Origin: Asterella californica | Lineage: Eukaryota > Streptophyta > Marchantiopsida > Marchantiales > Aytoniaceae | NCBI GenBank assembly: GCA_036924285.1 | Contig: JAYKYS010000011.1 | Span: forward strand, 1,488,001 to 1,552,000 | DNA: 64,000 bases | Reading direction: 5' to 3' | Shown: positions 12,356 through 22,504 of the stretch, in pieces | How the letters are laid out: every line of letters begins with the position of its first letter | How positions within the stretch are numbered: the first letter of the stretch is position 1 | Translations under genes and position numbers: made by a program | The notes under the pieces: model-generated | What the model was told of the DNA's origin: nothing | The model's database searches: none | Seen by the model: the letters and a program-made list of their open reading frames with translations, nothing else

Positions 12356-13268
12356 TGTAAACCCTCCGCGGTCCTATCGATCAACTACCCCCCGATCTCT
12401 CAACCTCCACGATCGTCATCCACGAATCTGCAACATGTCGGACATGTCTCTCACTCAGGGGTCACCTCTGATGGCTTTGATGGAAGCACACCATGAACTT
12501 GAAGGGAAAATGCTGAGTTCACTCATTCATACACCCACAAACTTATCAACTAAAAATCTCCTTAAACACATCAACTAAAATCCTCCATTCTAACGACGTC
12601 TCTCAAGTTCTCACATGCTAAAAATATCTCATACTCTCTATATTACTCAAGTTGTCATTACGACAATGTGAAAACAAGGATGAAGAGCTCTTCTCTACTC
12701 CTCTATTTATACATTCTAGGTTTTTACTTTGGTACCCTCCGGTAACTCAGCCGTAACTACTTTTACCGAGTTTTACTAAGATATTACTTAAGGTAAAAGC
12801 ATTGATCACATGGGCTTTTTACCTTTTCACATGGGCTTATTCCTTCAAAGTCAACAACTTCTAGAAGGATTCTAGAATATTCTCAAGGAATCTCGAATTT
12901 CCACCCCCCTCTACATTAGGACCCACTAAAAAGGAAACATGTGGAATCTCTTCTTGGTTTTAATGCTCACAAAGTCCACAACTTTAATCCAACCACTAAT
13001 ATCAAGTCAAAAAGGAGATAAGGGATACTTTCCACCTCCTTTCTACCTTTTAGACAAGATGACAAGATAGTAGTGCTCACTCTTTAGCAAATATCTGAAT
13101 TCTGCCAAAAGTACAGCTAAGTTTAACCATAACTAACTTTTAGCTAGTCATGACTAAATTGATACCTCCTTAAAGTACTTTGGCAGCAAATAAACATTCT
13201 CAACACTTAGTTATAACTAAACACCTTACTAATAGACAAACTTCCTATGTGTAACATAGGTCGTTACA
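12356..13268 (-). repeat. 3' LTR of element A
   Basis: 913 bp. Starts tgtaaaccctcc and ends gtcgttaca on the plus strand. A TATA box (TATAAATAG on the minus strand, 12711-12703) marks the promoter. Near the plus-strand right end are two perfect 12-bp palindromes, tagtcatgacta (13145-13156) and tagttataacta (13208-13219). The neighbouring polypurine tract (GGGGGTAAAA, minus, 13278-13269) confirms that this is the 3' LTR. Confidence 0.9.
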
Positions 13269-13281
13269 TTTTACCCCCGGA

Positions 13282-14187
13282 CTAAATTTTCGCTCCGTCC
13301 TCGGAGTGAAGAGAGAACTTTCGTCGATGAAACAACTTCAACTTGTCATGGTTGACCCGATCGAATCTCCTTCCTCCCAACTCCTGAAGGTCATATGTGA
13401 AGTTGCTCCACACCTTATCTACAACAAAAGGACCAAAATATCTCGGAAGAAACTTCTTCCTAGCCCTCTTGAATCTGATAGCATCATACAACATAACCCA
13501 ATCTCCAACTTGAAAAGGTTTTACTTCCCTCTTGCCCAACCGTTTGTCGTAACTCTTCTTTTGATACGCCTGAGCTCGTTCCATCCGGATCATTGCTACC
13601 GCTCGGGTCTCTTCCAACTCCATGAGTTGCTCCCTTCTTGATCTGACCACGTCTTCTCCTCTCGACCTCTTCAACTTTCATTGAATAGTTTGAAAAGTAT
13701 CCAATTCGAATTGGATCGGCAACTTGGACTCCACTCCATAAACCAGTCGAAATGGAGAGTACCCAATAGAAGTCTTTGTTGTCGTTCGGTACTCCTATAA
13801 GATGACATGTAGCCTCTTATCCCAAGTATGTTTCGCAGTCTCCACACCAGCATCTTTGGCGAGCATCATACAAAGTGTAAGATTGGTCTTCTCCGCAAGA
13901 CCATTAGCATTTGGTTTGTATGAGGTCGTTACTCGTGGCTTGATAGAAAAGTGTTGTAGCATAGCAGTAGTCATGCTCCCTACAAACTCTCCTCCTCTAT
14001 CCGAGACCAACTCTAATGGACATCCAAATCTTGTGATGATCCTCTCCCATAGGAATCTACCGACTTCTGTTTCATTGATCTCTCTCAAAGGTCTAGCCTC
14101 TACCCACTTGGTACAATAGTCAGTGGCGACTACAATGTATCTATTGCCTCGAGGTGTCTTATTAAGAGGACCTACAAAGTCAATACC
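13282..14187 (-). pseudogene. Element A integrase (stops at two Trp codons)
   Basis: The catalytic core includes WERIITRFGCPLELVSDRGG (second Asp) and SYKPNANGLAEKT (the Glu). It is followed by KKSYDKRL, VGDWVMLYD and the GPY/F module RYFGPFVVDKV near the C-terminus. The frame is continuous with gag-pol but carries a TGA at 14188-14190 where element C has Trp (FEKWGID), and a TAG at 13795-13797 where element B has Trp (LWEYR). No chromodomain is seen. It would have inserted element cDNA into the genome. Confidence 0.8.
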
Positions 14188-17100
14188 TCACTTCTCAAAT
14201 GGTCCTAATATTGGAATTGATCTTAACGGAGGTGTTCTAGTAGACTTCAGAGCAAATGCTTGACATACGTCGCAAGTTTTGCAATAGTCTAAACACTCCT
14301 TGAAAATCCCTCTCCAATGATAACCCGCATCCAAAATCTTGAAAGCTGTTATCTTACCAGCAAAGTGACCTCCGCAAATAGTGCCATCGTGAAACTCGTG
14401 CATCAGCTTGAACGCCTCCTTCTGACCAACTGCTCTCCTTAGTAAGCCATCTGCTCCTTGATGAAATAGAATTCCCTCCACCATGGTGTAAGGTTTGCAT
14501 CTCTTGATCATCGCGTTACGTTCTCGAGTATGCATACCTTCTGGAAAAGAGCCATCTGCAAGGAAACTCCAGATTTCCTTGTACTCGTCCGGTATCTCCT
14601 CAATGCTTGTGATGGTCATCAGATGTTCGTCTGGAAATGAATCATCAAACAGTTCTTCTCCCTCATCATCATAAGCCCTTGACAAAAGATCAGCATTCGC
14701 ATACTTTTTCCCTGGTCTATCTTCGATCACATAATCGTATTCTGTTAGAAGGATCTTCCAACGAGCAATACGACCTTCGGCATTAGGCTTATTAAAGATA
14801 TACTTTAAAGCCTTGTGATCAATGACTATGGAAAATTTCCCTCTTAGCAAGTAGTGTCGAAATTTCTTCAATCCAAAGATCACCGCTAATCCTTCTCGTT
14901 CAGTCACGGAGTAATTCTTCTCCGCTGGAACCATCTGCCTACTAGCATAAGCTATAAGATGATCATGCCCATCTCCATCTAGCTGACTTAATGTACATCC
15001 GATTGCTACATTGGAGGCATCCGTATACAGAATAAATGCTTTACTCCACTCAGGTTTAGCAAGTATAGGAGCTGTCACTAATGCCATGAACCTCTGAAAC
15101 GTGGCCGGAGCATTACACAGTCCGAATGACATCACTCGAAATGCAAATGTTCCCCAAGGAGTAGTGAAAGTAGTCAACTGCTGGTACTCATGTGCTATCT
15201 TGATCTGGTTGTATCCACTATAACCATCACCAAAGCTGTACCACTCATGACCAGCAACTTTCTCCAAAATCTCATCTATAAATGATAAAGGATAATAATC
15301 CTTCTTGGTAACTGCATTCAGCTTCTTATAGTCTATGCACACTCGCAGCTTACCATTCTTCTTCTTGACAATCACAATGGGTGAAACCCATTCTGAGTTC
15401 TCCACCTCATAGATGAAACTCGCCTCCCTCAACTTGTCTATCTCCTCCTTGACCATCATTGCTGTTGTAAGATTGATCTTTCTCTGCTTCTGTCGAACTG
15501 GTCTTGCGTTCTCCTCCAATTCGATTCGATGAATCTCTAGAGTCACCTCCTTCAAATCCTTGTAGCTGAAAACAAACACATGGATATATTTTCGAAATAT
15601 ATCTAGGAATCTACTTTTCTCCTCTTGAGTGACATTGATACCAAACTTCAGGGTAGAGAGCCTTCTCACAATCTCTGCCTCACTCAATTTTTCTTTGTCA
15701 GGATCTTTCTCCACTACTGGTCGAGGCAACAAATCAATAGCACTAAGCTGATGTAATGATTCATCTCGACAAAATCCTTCGTCCTCAGACGAGGATTCTT
15801 GATCGTAAGAATCTCCGGTATCTACTTCTGAGACACTCTGATCATCCTCCGTATCAGATTCCCAATAGTCACTAGTGGGTCTATCAGAGTCAGAAGTCAC
15901 AACTCCAACACCCGAGAGAGGAACTATCACTCTATGATCTCTAGGTCCAATCCGTAAGTATCCCTTGTGCCACCTATCAGTGGTGCGCACAGCTCTCAAC
16001 CAAGGCCTACCTAGGAGCAAATCATAACTAGAGTCCTTTAACACTTGAAAGGACATCAATGTTTGAACTCCCATCACAGACACGACCACCTTCTCTAACA
16101 CGCCAAGAGGTCTTACCCGTTGCTTGTTAGCCATCCCCACGACAATGCTAGCCGGACGAGTTGGTTCGATCCACAACTTCTTCATCAACCTCTCCGATAT
16201 GGCATTTACAGCCGACCCTCCATCCACCAATACGTCAGAGACGTAGTGACCATTCAACCGGACTTCAATCTTTGAAGCCCTAGTGCATACCTCTGAAGCA
16301 TGCACATCCACCACACCAACTCCCACAGACTTTGATGTCTTGCTCTTGGGTTTCTTCTTCTTGCTTCTCTTAGAACTCAGTCCTCCTTTGAGTTCCCTTC
16401 GTAAGCTGGGATTAAGTGCGATCAGTTGTCCAACAGTGATGTTGGCTTTCTGAGCACCCACATCTTCAACCACATCATATCCCGCTTGGGAAGATGAAAT
16501 GGTGAAATCCGCCATCCCCAGCTTCCTTCGTGGCTCCCTTGGTGTACTCGAAACATTACTCGAACGAGTGCTTCTACTAGCTGATTCCTCCATGAAAACC
16601 GGTTCATCAGAAAATCGAGTTCTTTTCCTTTCTTGAGCTAAAAGCTCCACCGGTGCATGAGAAGAGTTTGAACTCTCTCCTTTCTCGTAGATGGGATCTC
16701 GCACGACATCGATAGTAGCCACCCCCTTGTCTCGTCCTTGTGATGGATTTCCTCCACCCACATTCATTCTGACAGCTTCGGCACCTCTTGCTCCGTTGTT
16801 AGGACAATTTCGCTGGAAATGAGAACCTCCACACGTCCAACAAGTGATTCCTCCAAAGTTACCTTGGTTGCCTCCAAAGTTACCTTGATTTCCTCGGTTG
16901 GGATTGTTGTCGTAACCTCTTTGACCTCCTCCTCCACCTTTGTTCCTCCATTCTCGTAACTGCACCACGTTTATCTTGAGATCCGCAAGAGTATCGGTGA
17001 TGCTCTTCAGCTCGGCATGAAAATCAGAGGTGGCAGTAGACATCGTTGTTGGGACAAACGGTCTTGGCACCACCGTTGGAGTAGGAGCTGACGTTGAAGC

Positions 17101-17736
17101 AATCACCAATTGTGATGGTGCAGGTGCAATCGTTGTGACTACACCAGGAGTCGGAGTTGACACCAGAGCAACATGATGAGGTTGGATGATATCTCCTTCA
17201 TCCAAACTCTCTTCCATGTTTGTCGCAATCTTGATGGCCTCCGCTTTGGTTGTTGGCTTCTCGTACCTCACTTGGGTTCGAATTGAAGGCCTCAACCCTC
17301 CCACCAAGTTCTTGGTCAACACTGCTCCAATCCCCGCCATCGTTAGCTCCACATTGTCTCCACTCTTCCGTAGGACCGTCCGAAACCGTTGCTCTAACTT
17401 ATCCACCCTTTCGGCATATTGCCGAACTTTCTCGTCGTCCCGTTGCTTCAAATGAGTAAGCTCCACCATGAGCTTCTCATAACTCTCTTCTGGAAGAAAT
17501 TCTTTGATGAGTGCATTACTCAACGTCTCTCATGTGTCCTCAACTGCACCAGGTGTCTTGCTCTTCACTCGGTCGTCATACCACGTAAGAGCAAAATCTT
17601 CTAAAAACTCTGGCAGTAACAACACCCATTCTTCCTTCCTTCTCACGTTGTTTCCGATGCAACCCCTTTTGAAGTCTCGTACAAATGGTTCTACATCTTC
17701 ATTGTCCTTCCCATGAAACACTGGTAACTTCCCCAT
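14188..17736 (-). pseudogene. Element A gag-protease-RT-RNase H polyprotein with RT core deletion
   Basis: One frame spans 17736-14188 with a single TGA at 17530-17532. Domains in order: Gag core (VFHGKDNEDVEPFVRDF; ALTWYDDRVK), Pro/Thr-rich linker, zinc knuckle CWTCGGSHFQRNC (CX2CX3HX4C, one residue shorter than usual), protease LVDGGSAVNAISE (DGG triad) ending in DLLLGRPWL, RT from RQKQRKIN to NAPATFQRFM, then directly ALVTAPIL and RNase H (FILYTDASNVAIGCTL), then the integrase zinc-binding domain ending at GPFEK. Compared with element C, roughly 110-120 residues containing the FIDD catalytic motif are missing in frame. The 1111 codons downstream of the TGA remain open, so the deletion is probably recent or the ORF was kept open. 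Confidence 0.85.
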
Positions 17737-17949
17737 CTTGTAACTATTCTTTCTACCCTTCTAATTTTTGTGCAATAACTACTCGCTAAAAGAGTACGAA
17801 CATCACCAATTCCATTCGCGAATAATCTACCATAGGTAAAATGAAAGGAAATGGTTGTAACAACACCTCTTGTGCCATCTCTTCTCCCAAGGTAATCATG
17901 AGCCTCAGTCGCATCACCGCCTTCTCCATCATCCGAATGACGATCTCCA

Positions 17950-18441
17950 TCACAACTCAGTTGAGTCCTCTTTTGAAGTCGACAACTTCTCCGTCTCAGC
18001 TCTTTGAGTCTCGTCCAACTTCTCGACTACTGACGTAAGTAGGGCGGCCACATCGACGCACTTGTGTCCTCTGGATAGATCACGCACTCCACAACTTGGA
18101 CAAGGATCTTCGCCTAGAAGATGAATTGGCGCTGGTGACGATGGACCCACTCGAAGACTTAAATCAGTAAACTCCCGCTTCCCTTTAGCTCTCTCGGTTC
18201 TGATTCTAGTTGGACAATTCACTACTTTGTGTCCCAACCCTCTACAGAAATAACACCACAAGTCGGTTTCTACTCTTCTCCTCGGAGATTCTACTTGAGG
18301 TTTAGTAGTAGGGTTTTCAAACTCGACGATAATCTCTCTCGAACTTTCTCCGACACTTACTATGACATCTAAACCTTGAGGAAGGTTTCTAAGTCTAACT
18401 TTCCAATCTTTTGAATTTCCACTCATGTTGCACCTTCTCAA
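17950..18441 (-). CDS. Extra ORF of element A with zinc knuckle (163 aa)
   Basis: This ORF lies upstream of gag in the element. It contains WCYFCRGLGHKVVNC, a CX2CX4HX4C knuckle, near residues 62-76, and a second Cys/His cluster, CPSCGVRDLSRGHKC, near 115-129. The N-terminal part (RLRNLPQGLDVIVSVGES) and the Glu-rich C-terminus have no family I recognise. It is separate from the main Gag knuckle, so the element carries two nucleic-acid-binding modules. Role unknown; an RNA- or DNA-binding accessory protein is a guess. Confidence 0.55.
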   Translation of the reverse strand: MRRCNMSGNSKDWKVRLRNLPQGLDVIVSVGESSREIIVEFENPTTKPQVESPRRRVETDLWCYFCRGLGHKVVNCPTRIRTERAKGKREFTDLSLRVGPSSPAPIHLLGEDPCPSCGVRDLSRGHKCVDVAALLTSVVEKLDETQRAETEKLSTSKEDSTEL

Positions 18442-18564
18442 CCATTAAGTGGACAAAGTATCATAGAGGAAAATAATTCTACCTCACTTTCTTAACTCTT
18501 CCGAGCTTTATATTAGAAATCGGGTATTATACATGCTATACACGAAATAAAATCTAATCTAAAA

Positions 18565-18882
18565 TTAACTATCGAAGATATGATCCTCCTCACCATCGTT
18601 TGTACTAATCACAACAGACATCTTGAATTCACTCTTGTAAGGATCCAACTCTACTTCACCAGGAGCATTCGTGGTCTCCACAGTGAATGATGCTTTAAAC
18701 TCGGCTTTCTTCAAATTTGTGCCAATGGTCGCGGAAGCTTCTTCGTATAGGATAAAGAGGGCACCCCAAGTGCTATAGATGCGGGTTCGTAACTCATCTA
18801 TACTTAACTTGGGCTTCTCCGTCTCTGTTCGAACTCCTAAATGTCTCTTTTTCCACCTCGTCATTCGAACTGGATTCCCCAT
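18565..18882 (-). CDS. Extra ORF of element A, unknown function (105 aa)
   Basis: An open frame between the 5' LTR and the zinc-knuckle ORF. It begins MGNPVRMTRWKKRH, with a basic N-terminus, and has an acidic C-terminal half (GEVELDPYKSEF; NDGEEDHIFDS). No family recognised. Its size and its position in line with the next ORF and gag suggest a transcribed accessory ORF, but it could be chance. Confidence 0.4.
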   Translation of the reverse strand: MGNPVRMTRWKKRHLGVRTETEKPKLSIDELRTRIYSTWGALFILYEEASATIGTNLKKAEFKASFTVETTNAPGEVELDPYKSEFKMSVVISTNDGEEDHIFDS

Positions 18883-18984
18883 GAAGTATCTTCAAGACCT
18901 CCTTGTATGCCGAAACGTATATTTCTTAGTTGGTAAGAGATTTCTCCAAGATTTTTGTGGTCTCTAGTAGCTCAACCTCCAAGC

Positions 18985-19480
18985 TACTAAATCATGAAGT
19001 TTCAACAGAAACTTCCCTAATCAGAAGAGATGGTGATGACTGTACAAATTTTCAGAGAACTGAAATTTGTATATTTTCACTTCCCTCATGGTTGTCAACC
19101 CCCTCCACTTTGAAAAATTCTTTCTCTCTCTTCAGACCTCATCTTCTCATGATTTCTTTTGTCTTGGATAGCTTATCAGCCACTCTAAAACACTGGAAAG
19201 TTTCTCAGGAAAATAAAATTCACAGAAAATCTGACAATGACTATAAAATTTTTTCAGATAACAGAATTCCTCAACTCTCACGAATAGACCCCTCAACTTT
19301 GAAAATTCATTGCTCCCTCTCTAGATCACCTTTTCCTATGATTTCTTTTGTCTTAGATAGGTTATCAGCCAATCTAAAACACTAGAAAGTTTCTCAGGAA
19401 AATAAAATTCACAGAAAAGTTGACAACGACTGTACAAATTTTCCAGAGAGCAGAATTTCCATACTCACAAACTTATCTCC
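18985..19480. repeat. Tandem repeat (about 190 bp, about 2.3 copies) in the leader of element A
   Basis: The segment with ctaaaacactggaaagtttc near 19184 recurs near 19373 (period about 189). Likewise gactgtacaaattttc near 19036 returns in altered form near 19235 and 19427. Copies are diverged by substitutions and small indels. It lies in the untranslated leader between the 5' LTR and the first extra ORF. Confidence 0.7.
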
Positions 19481-19743
19481 TCTAATAACTTTTCTCTCCT
19501 CCTTTCTCTACAACTCTTGTTACACCCTCTTTCAACTCTCCTCAAACCCTTTCTAAGTGAACAAGATGTAAAGAATGACTTCGAACGCGTCATATATCAC
19601 TACGGGATACACGAAAGGTTCTAACGTTGCTAACATCGCGTTAGCTCTCTCTCCTCCCAACGTTCTCTCCATGTGCTCTCTCATAATCTCCTTTTGTCGA
19701 ATATAGAACTGAACTCTAAACATCGTTCAACGATCTCTTCAAG

Positions 19744-19769
19744 TGAGGTCCCGGCAACGGAACCAAAAA
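19744..19769 (-). other. Primer-binding site of element A
   Basis: Directly inside the 5' LTR the minus strand reads TTTTTGGTTCCGTTGCCGGG. This resembles the tRNA-Asp-type primer sites (TGGCGCCGTTGCCGGGG) of plant Tat/Athila elements, but differs at the third to fifth bases, so the exact tRNA is open. Confidence 0.6.
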
Positions 19770-20682
19770 TGTAAACCCTCCGCGGTCCTATCAATCAACT
19801 ACCCCCCGATCTCTCAACCTCCACGATCGTCATCCACGAATCTGCAACATGTCGGACCTGTCTCTCACTCAGGGGTCACCTCTGATGGCTTTGATGGAAG
19901 CACACCATGAACTTGAAGGGAAAATGCTGAGTTCACTCATTCATACACCCACAAACTTATCAACTAAAAATCTCCTTAAACACATCAACTAAAATCCTCC
20001 ATTCTAACGACATCTCTCAAGTTCTCACATGCTAAAAATATCCCACACTCTCTATATTACTCAAGTTGTCATTACGACAATGTGAAAATAAGGATGAGGA
20101 GCTCTTCTCTACTCCTCTATTTATACATTCTAGGTTTTTACTTTGGTACCCTCCGGTAACTCAGCCGTAACTACTTTTACCGAGTTTTACTAAGATATTA
20201 CTTAAGGTAAAAGCATTGATCACATGGAGTTTTTACCTTTTCACATGGGCTTATTCCTTCAAAGTCAACAACTTCTAGAAGGATTCTGGAATATTCTCAA
20301 GGAATCTCGAATTTCCACCCCCCTCTACACTAGGACCCACTAAAAAGGAAACATGTGGAATCTCTTCTTGTTTTTAATGCCCACAAAGTCCACAACTTTA
20401 ATCTAACCACTAATATCAAGTCAAAAAGGAGATAAGGGATACTTTCCACCTCCTTTCTACCTTTTAGACAAGATGACAAGATAGTAGTACTCACTCTTTA
20501 GCAAATATCTGAATTCTGCCAAAAGTACAGCTAAGTTTAACCATAACTAACTTTTAGCTAGTCATGACTAACTTGATACCTCCTTAAAGTACTTTGGCAG
20601 CAAATAAACATTCTCAACACTTAGTTATACCTAAACACCTTACTAATAGACAAACTTTCTATGTGTAACATAGGTCGTTACA
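19770..20682 (-). repeat. 5' LTR of element A
   Basis: 913 bp, same length as 12356-13268 with about 18 differences. The TATA box on the minus strand is at 20125-20117. It drives the element RNA leftwards in the window. Confidence 0.9.
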
Positions 20683-20788
20683 GGTATGCACATCGATGTG
20701 CATCAGTTTGTCACAAGATGTGTGATTTGTGATCAAATACGAGCATCATTTAATGCTCCTACTCCATAGTTACACCCCTTATCGATTA
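20683..20788 (+). repeat. 106-bp direct repeat flanking element A, right copy
   Basis: Same sequence as 12250-12355 with 5 differences. After it, element D continues with tgagattggg, so the break in D is between cgatta and tgagatt. Confidence 0.9.
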
Positions 20789-21900
20789 TGAGATTGGGCT
20801 ATCGTTAGAGTTTGGATTTTGAGAGATCATTATCATTGACCGTATGTCATCATTGGTATGTGTTGGTGATGGTGGAGCACTTCTCCAAGTGGATTGAATT
20901 GGTGACATTACCAGACAAGACGAGTGAAAAGAAGACGTATGTCTTCTTAGATCGAGTGCTGAGTCAATTTGGAGCACGAGCTGAAATGCTCACGGACCAA
21001 GGTACAGAGTTTCTTGATGAGTTTTAGACTTTGTGTGATCAGGCGTTGATTGATCATCGAACTACATCTCGAGATCAACCTAAGGTAGATAGTTTGACGA
21101 AGAGGGTAGTTCAGACGATGAAGAGAAGATTGCACAAGTATGGCTTGCAGAAGGGCCACTTGGGAGACTAGGATGTACAATTACCATGGTTGGCTATGGG
21201 TTACCATTTCAGCCGACAAGCATCTTTGACTTCCTTCTCATCATATGTTCTATTGTATGGTCGAGATCCAGATCTACCTTCGGCCATTCGTCGTGATTCT
21301 GCTGAGGTGTTGAACCTTGATGACCGAATATGTGGTTGAGAGCATGTTCTCAACGAGCAGCGATATTTCAGAGAGTTATGCCTATGGCTTTTGAGAACCT
21401 AGTGATAGCATAGAGACACGTTGCGATATACGACTATTCGAGGAGAAGGTTATCGATCATCGATTCCTAGGTTTCATCTTGACGATTATATCTATCTGTA
21501 GCAGATTGCACCGACGACATTGTATGTGATCACATGACGCACTATTTTACGAGTGCATGAAGTTTTAGCTTCTAGAGTACTCATGTTCGAGGGACTTGAT
21601 GGTGTTGTTTGAATGGACCATGTGCGTAATTGTGTGCCGTATCATCTTCCCAACATTGATGATACTGTTGATCCTAGCTTAGCAGTTCTACGTGCAGACT
21701 TGAGGTGTATGTTGTGGGGGTCTACTGATGGAGCAGCTCGTATGTTGGTGGTGATGATTGTTCGAGAGGTTGGCACATGTCGTGTTTGACTCCACCTCTC
21801 ATTATCATTCCTGTTGAATGGTGGGTTTGTCCTCGATGTATATAGCAGGGATAGCCGATTAGATCTTTGCGTGGTATGAATTGTAGACAGACGACTAACG
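20683..21900 (+). pseudogene. Element D integrase core and C-terminal part (broken)
   Basis: After the repeated zinc-binding piece the frame reads WYVLVMVEHFSKWIELVTLP and LSQFGARAEMLTDQGTEFLD (20860-21025), the DDE integrase core with the second Asp. Further stretches align with element EF: the region around cattcgtcgtgattctgctgagg (near 21285) and the end near 21440-21500 (RLSIIDS-like, decayed). Many stops are present. Confidence 0.65.
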
Positions 21901-21909
21901 ATGGGACAA

Positions 21910-22504
21910 TGTAGCACCCGACCTTCTGACCTTGCACACATGAAGGTGTATATCACGTAGTTGGGATATGGGACTATCTGGAGTTAGAAGGACCTAACCG
22001 TCAGTTAAGGAGACGATTGTGGTACATCGTCCATGTGTTATGTGCATGTTTGGTGTACCTCTGACAGCGATGTATGTTGTGTAATGATGTGTATGCACAC
22101 GACAGCTGTCACGTCAGTTTGGCACCTCGACTAGGTTGACCGAGTGCGGAGTGGCTAATCTCGATAGGGCCGTTAGTGCCATTAGACGAGTTCTTGGGAT
22201 AGTCCACTAGGGGTATACTTCGCAGGTAGGGCTTGGAGGCCTTAGTTTTTCGAGTTGAGCCTTCAAGTTCCTGGTTACGGTGGATAGTCTTGGTGAGTGC
22301 AATCTGGATTATCTGCGAGCACAGTGTGGATTTGGTTCGACTTTAGTGATTGTTTAGTGCCGGTTGACATGGAGAAGTGAGTACCTACCGTTTATCATTG
22401 TGATACACTTGTGTATGTGTATGACATCGTCCATATGTTATGTGTATGTGTGATGTATCTCTGACAGCGATGTATGTTGTGTAGCGATGTGTATGCGCAC
22501 GACA
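21910..22504 (+). repeat. 3' LTR of element D (about 595 bp)
   Basis: It starts TGTAGCACCCGACC and ends ..gcgcacgaca, with homology to 50735-51378 reversed. It contains an internal direct repeat of about 95 bp (22018-22110 and 22415-22504, both with tctgacagcgatgtatgttgtgta). The same duplication is present in element EF. Confidence 0.65.

Larger units (their letters stand above)
12356..20682 (-). mobile_element. Ty3/gypsy retrotransposon element A (two LTRs, non-autonomous)
   Basis: Two 913-bp LTRs (12356-13268 and 19770-20682) with TG...CA ends bound 6.5 kb of internal DNA read on the minus strand: leader with tandem repeats, two extra small ORFs, gag-protease-RT-RNase H-integrase. The LTRs differ at about 18 positions by eye (about 2%). 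The RT has lost its catalytic block in frame, and stops break gag and integrase. The flanking duplication is 106 bp rather than the 4-6 bp normal for this family. Confidence 0.9.
20683..22504 (+). mobile_element. Element D, right part (integrase and 3' LTR)
   Basis: It resumes the integrase of D after element A, reads through the catalytic core and a decayed C-terminal part, and ends in a 3' LTR. The same 3' region is found in reverse at 50735-52187 (element EF), confirming the boundaries. Confidence 0.75.
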
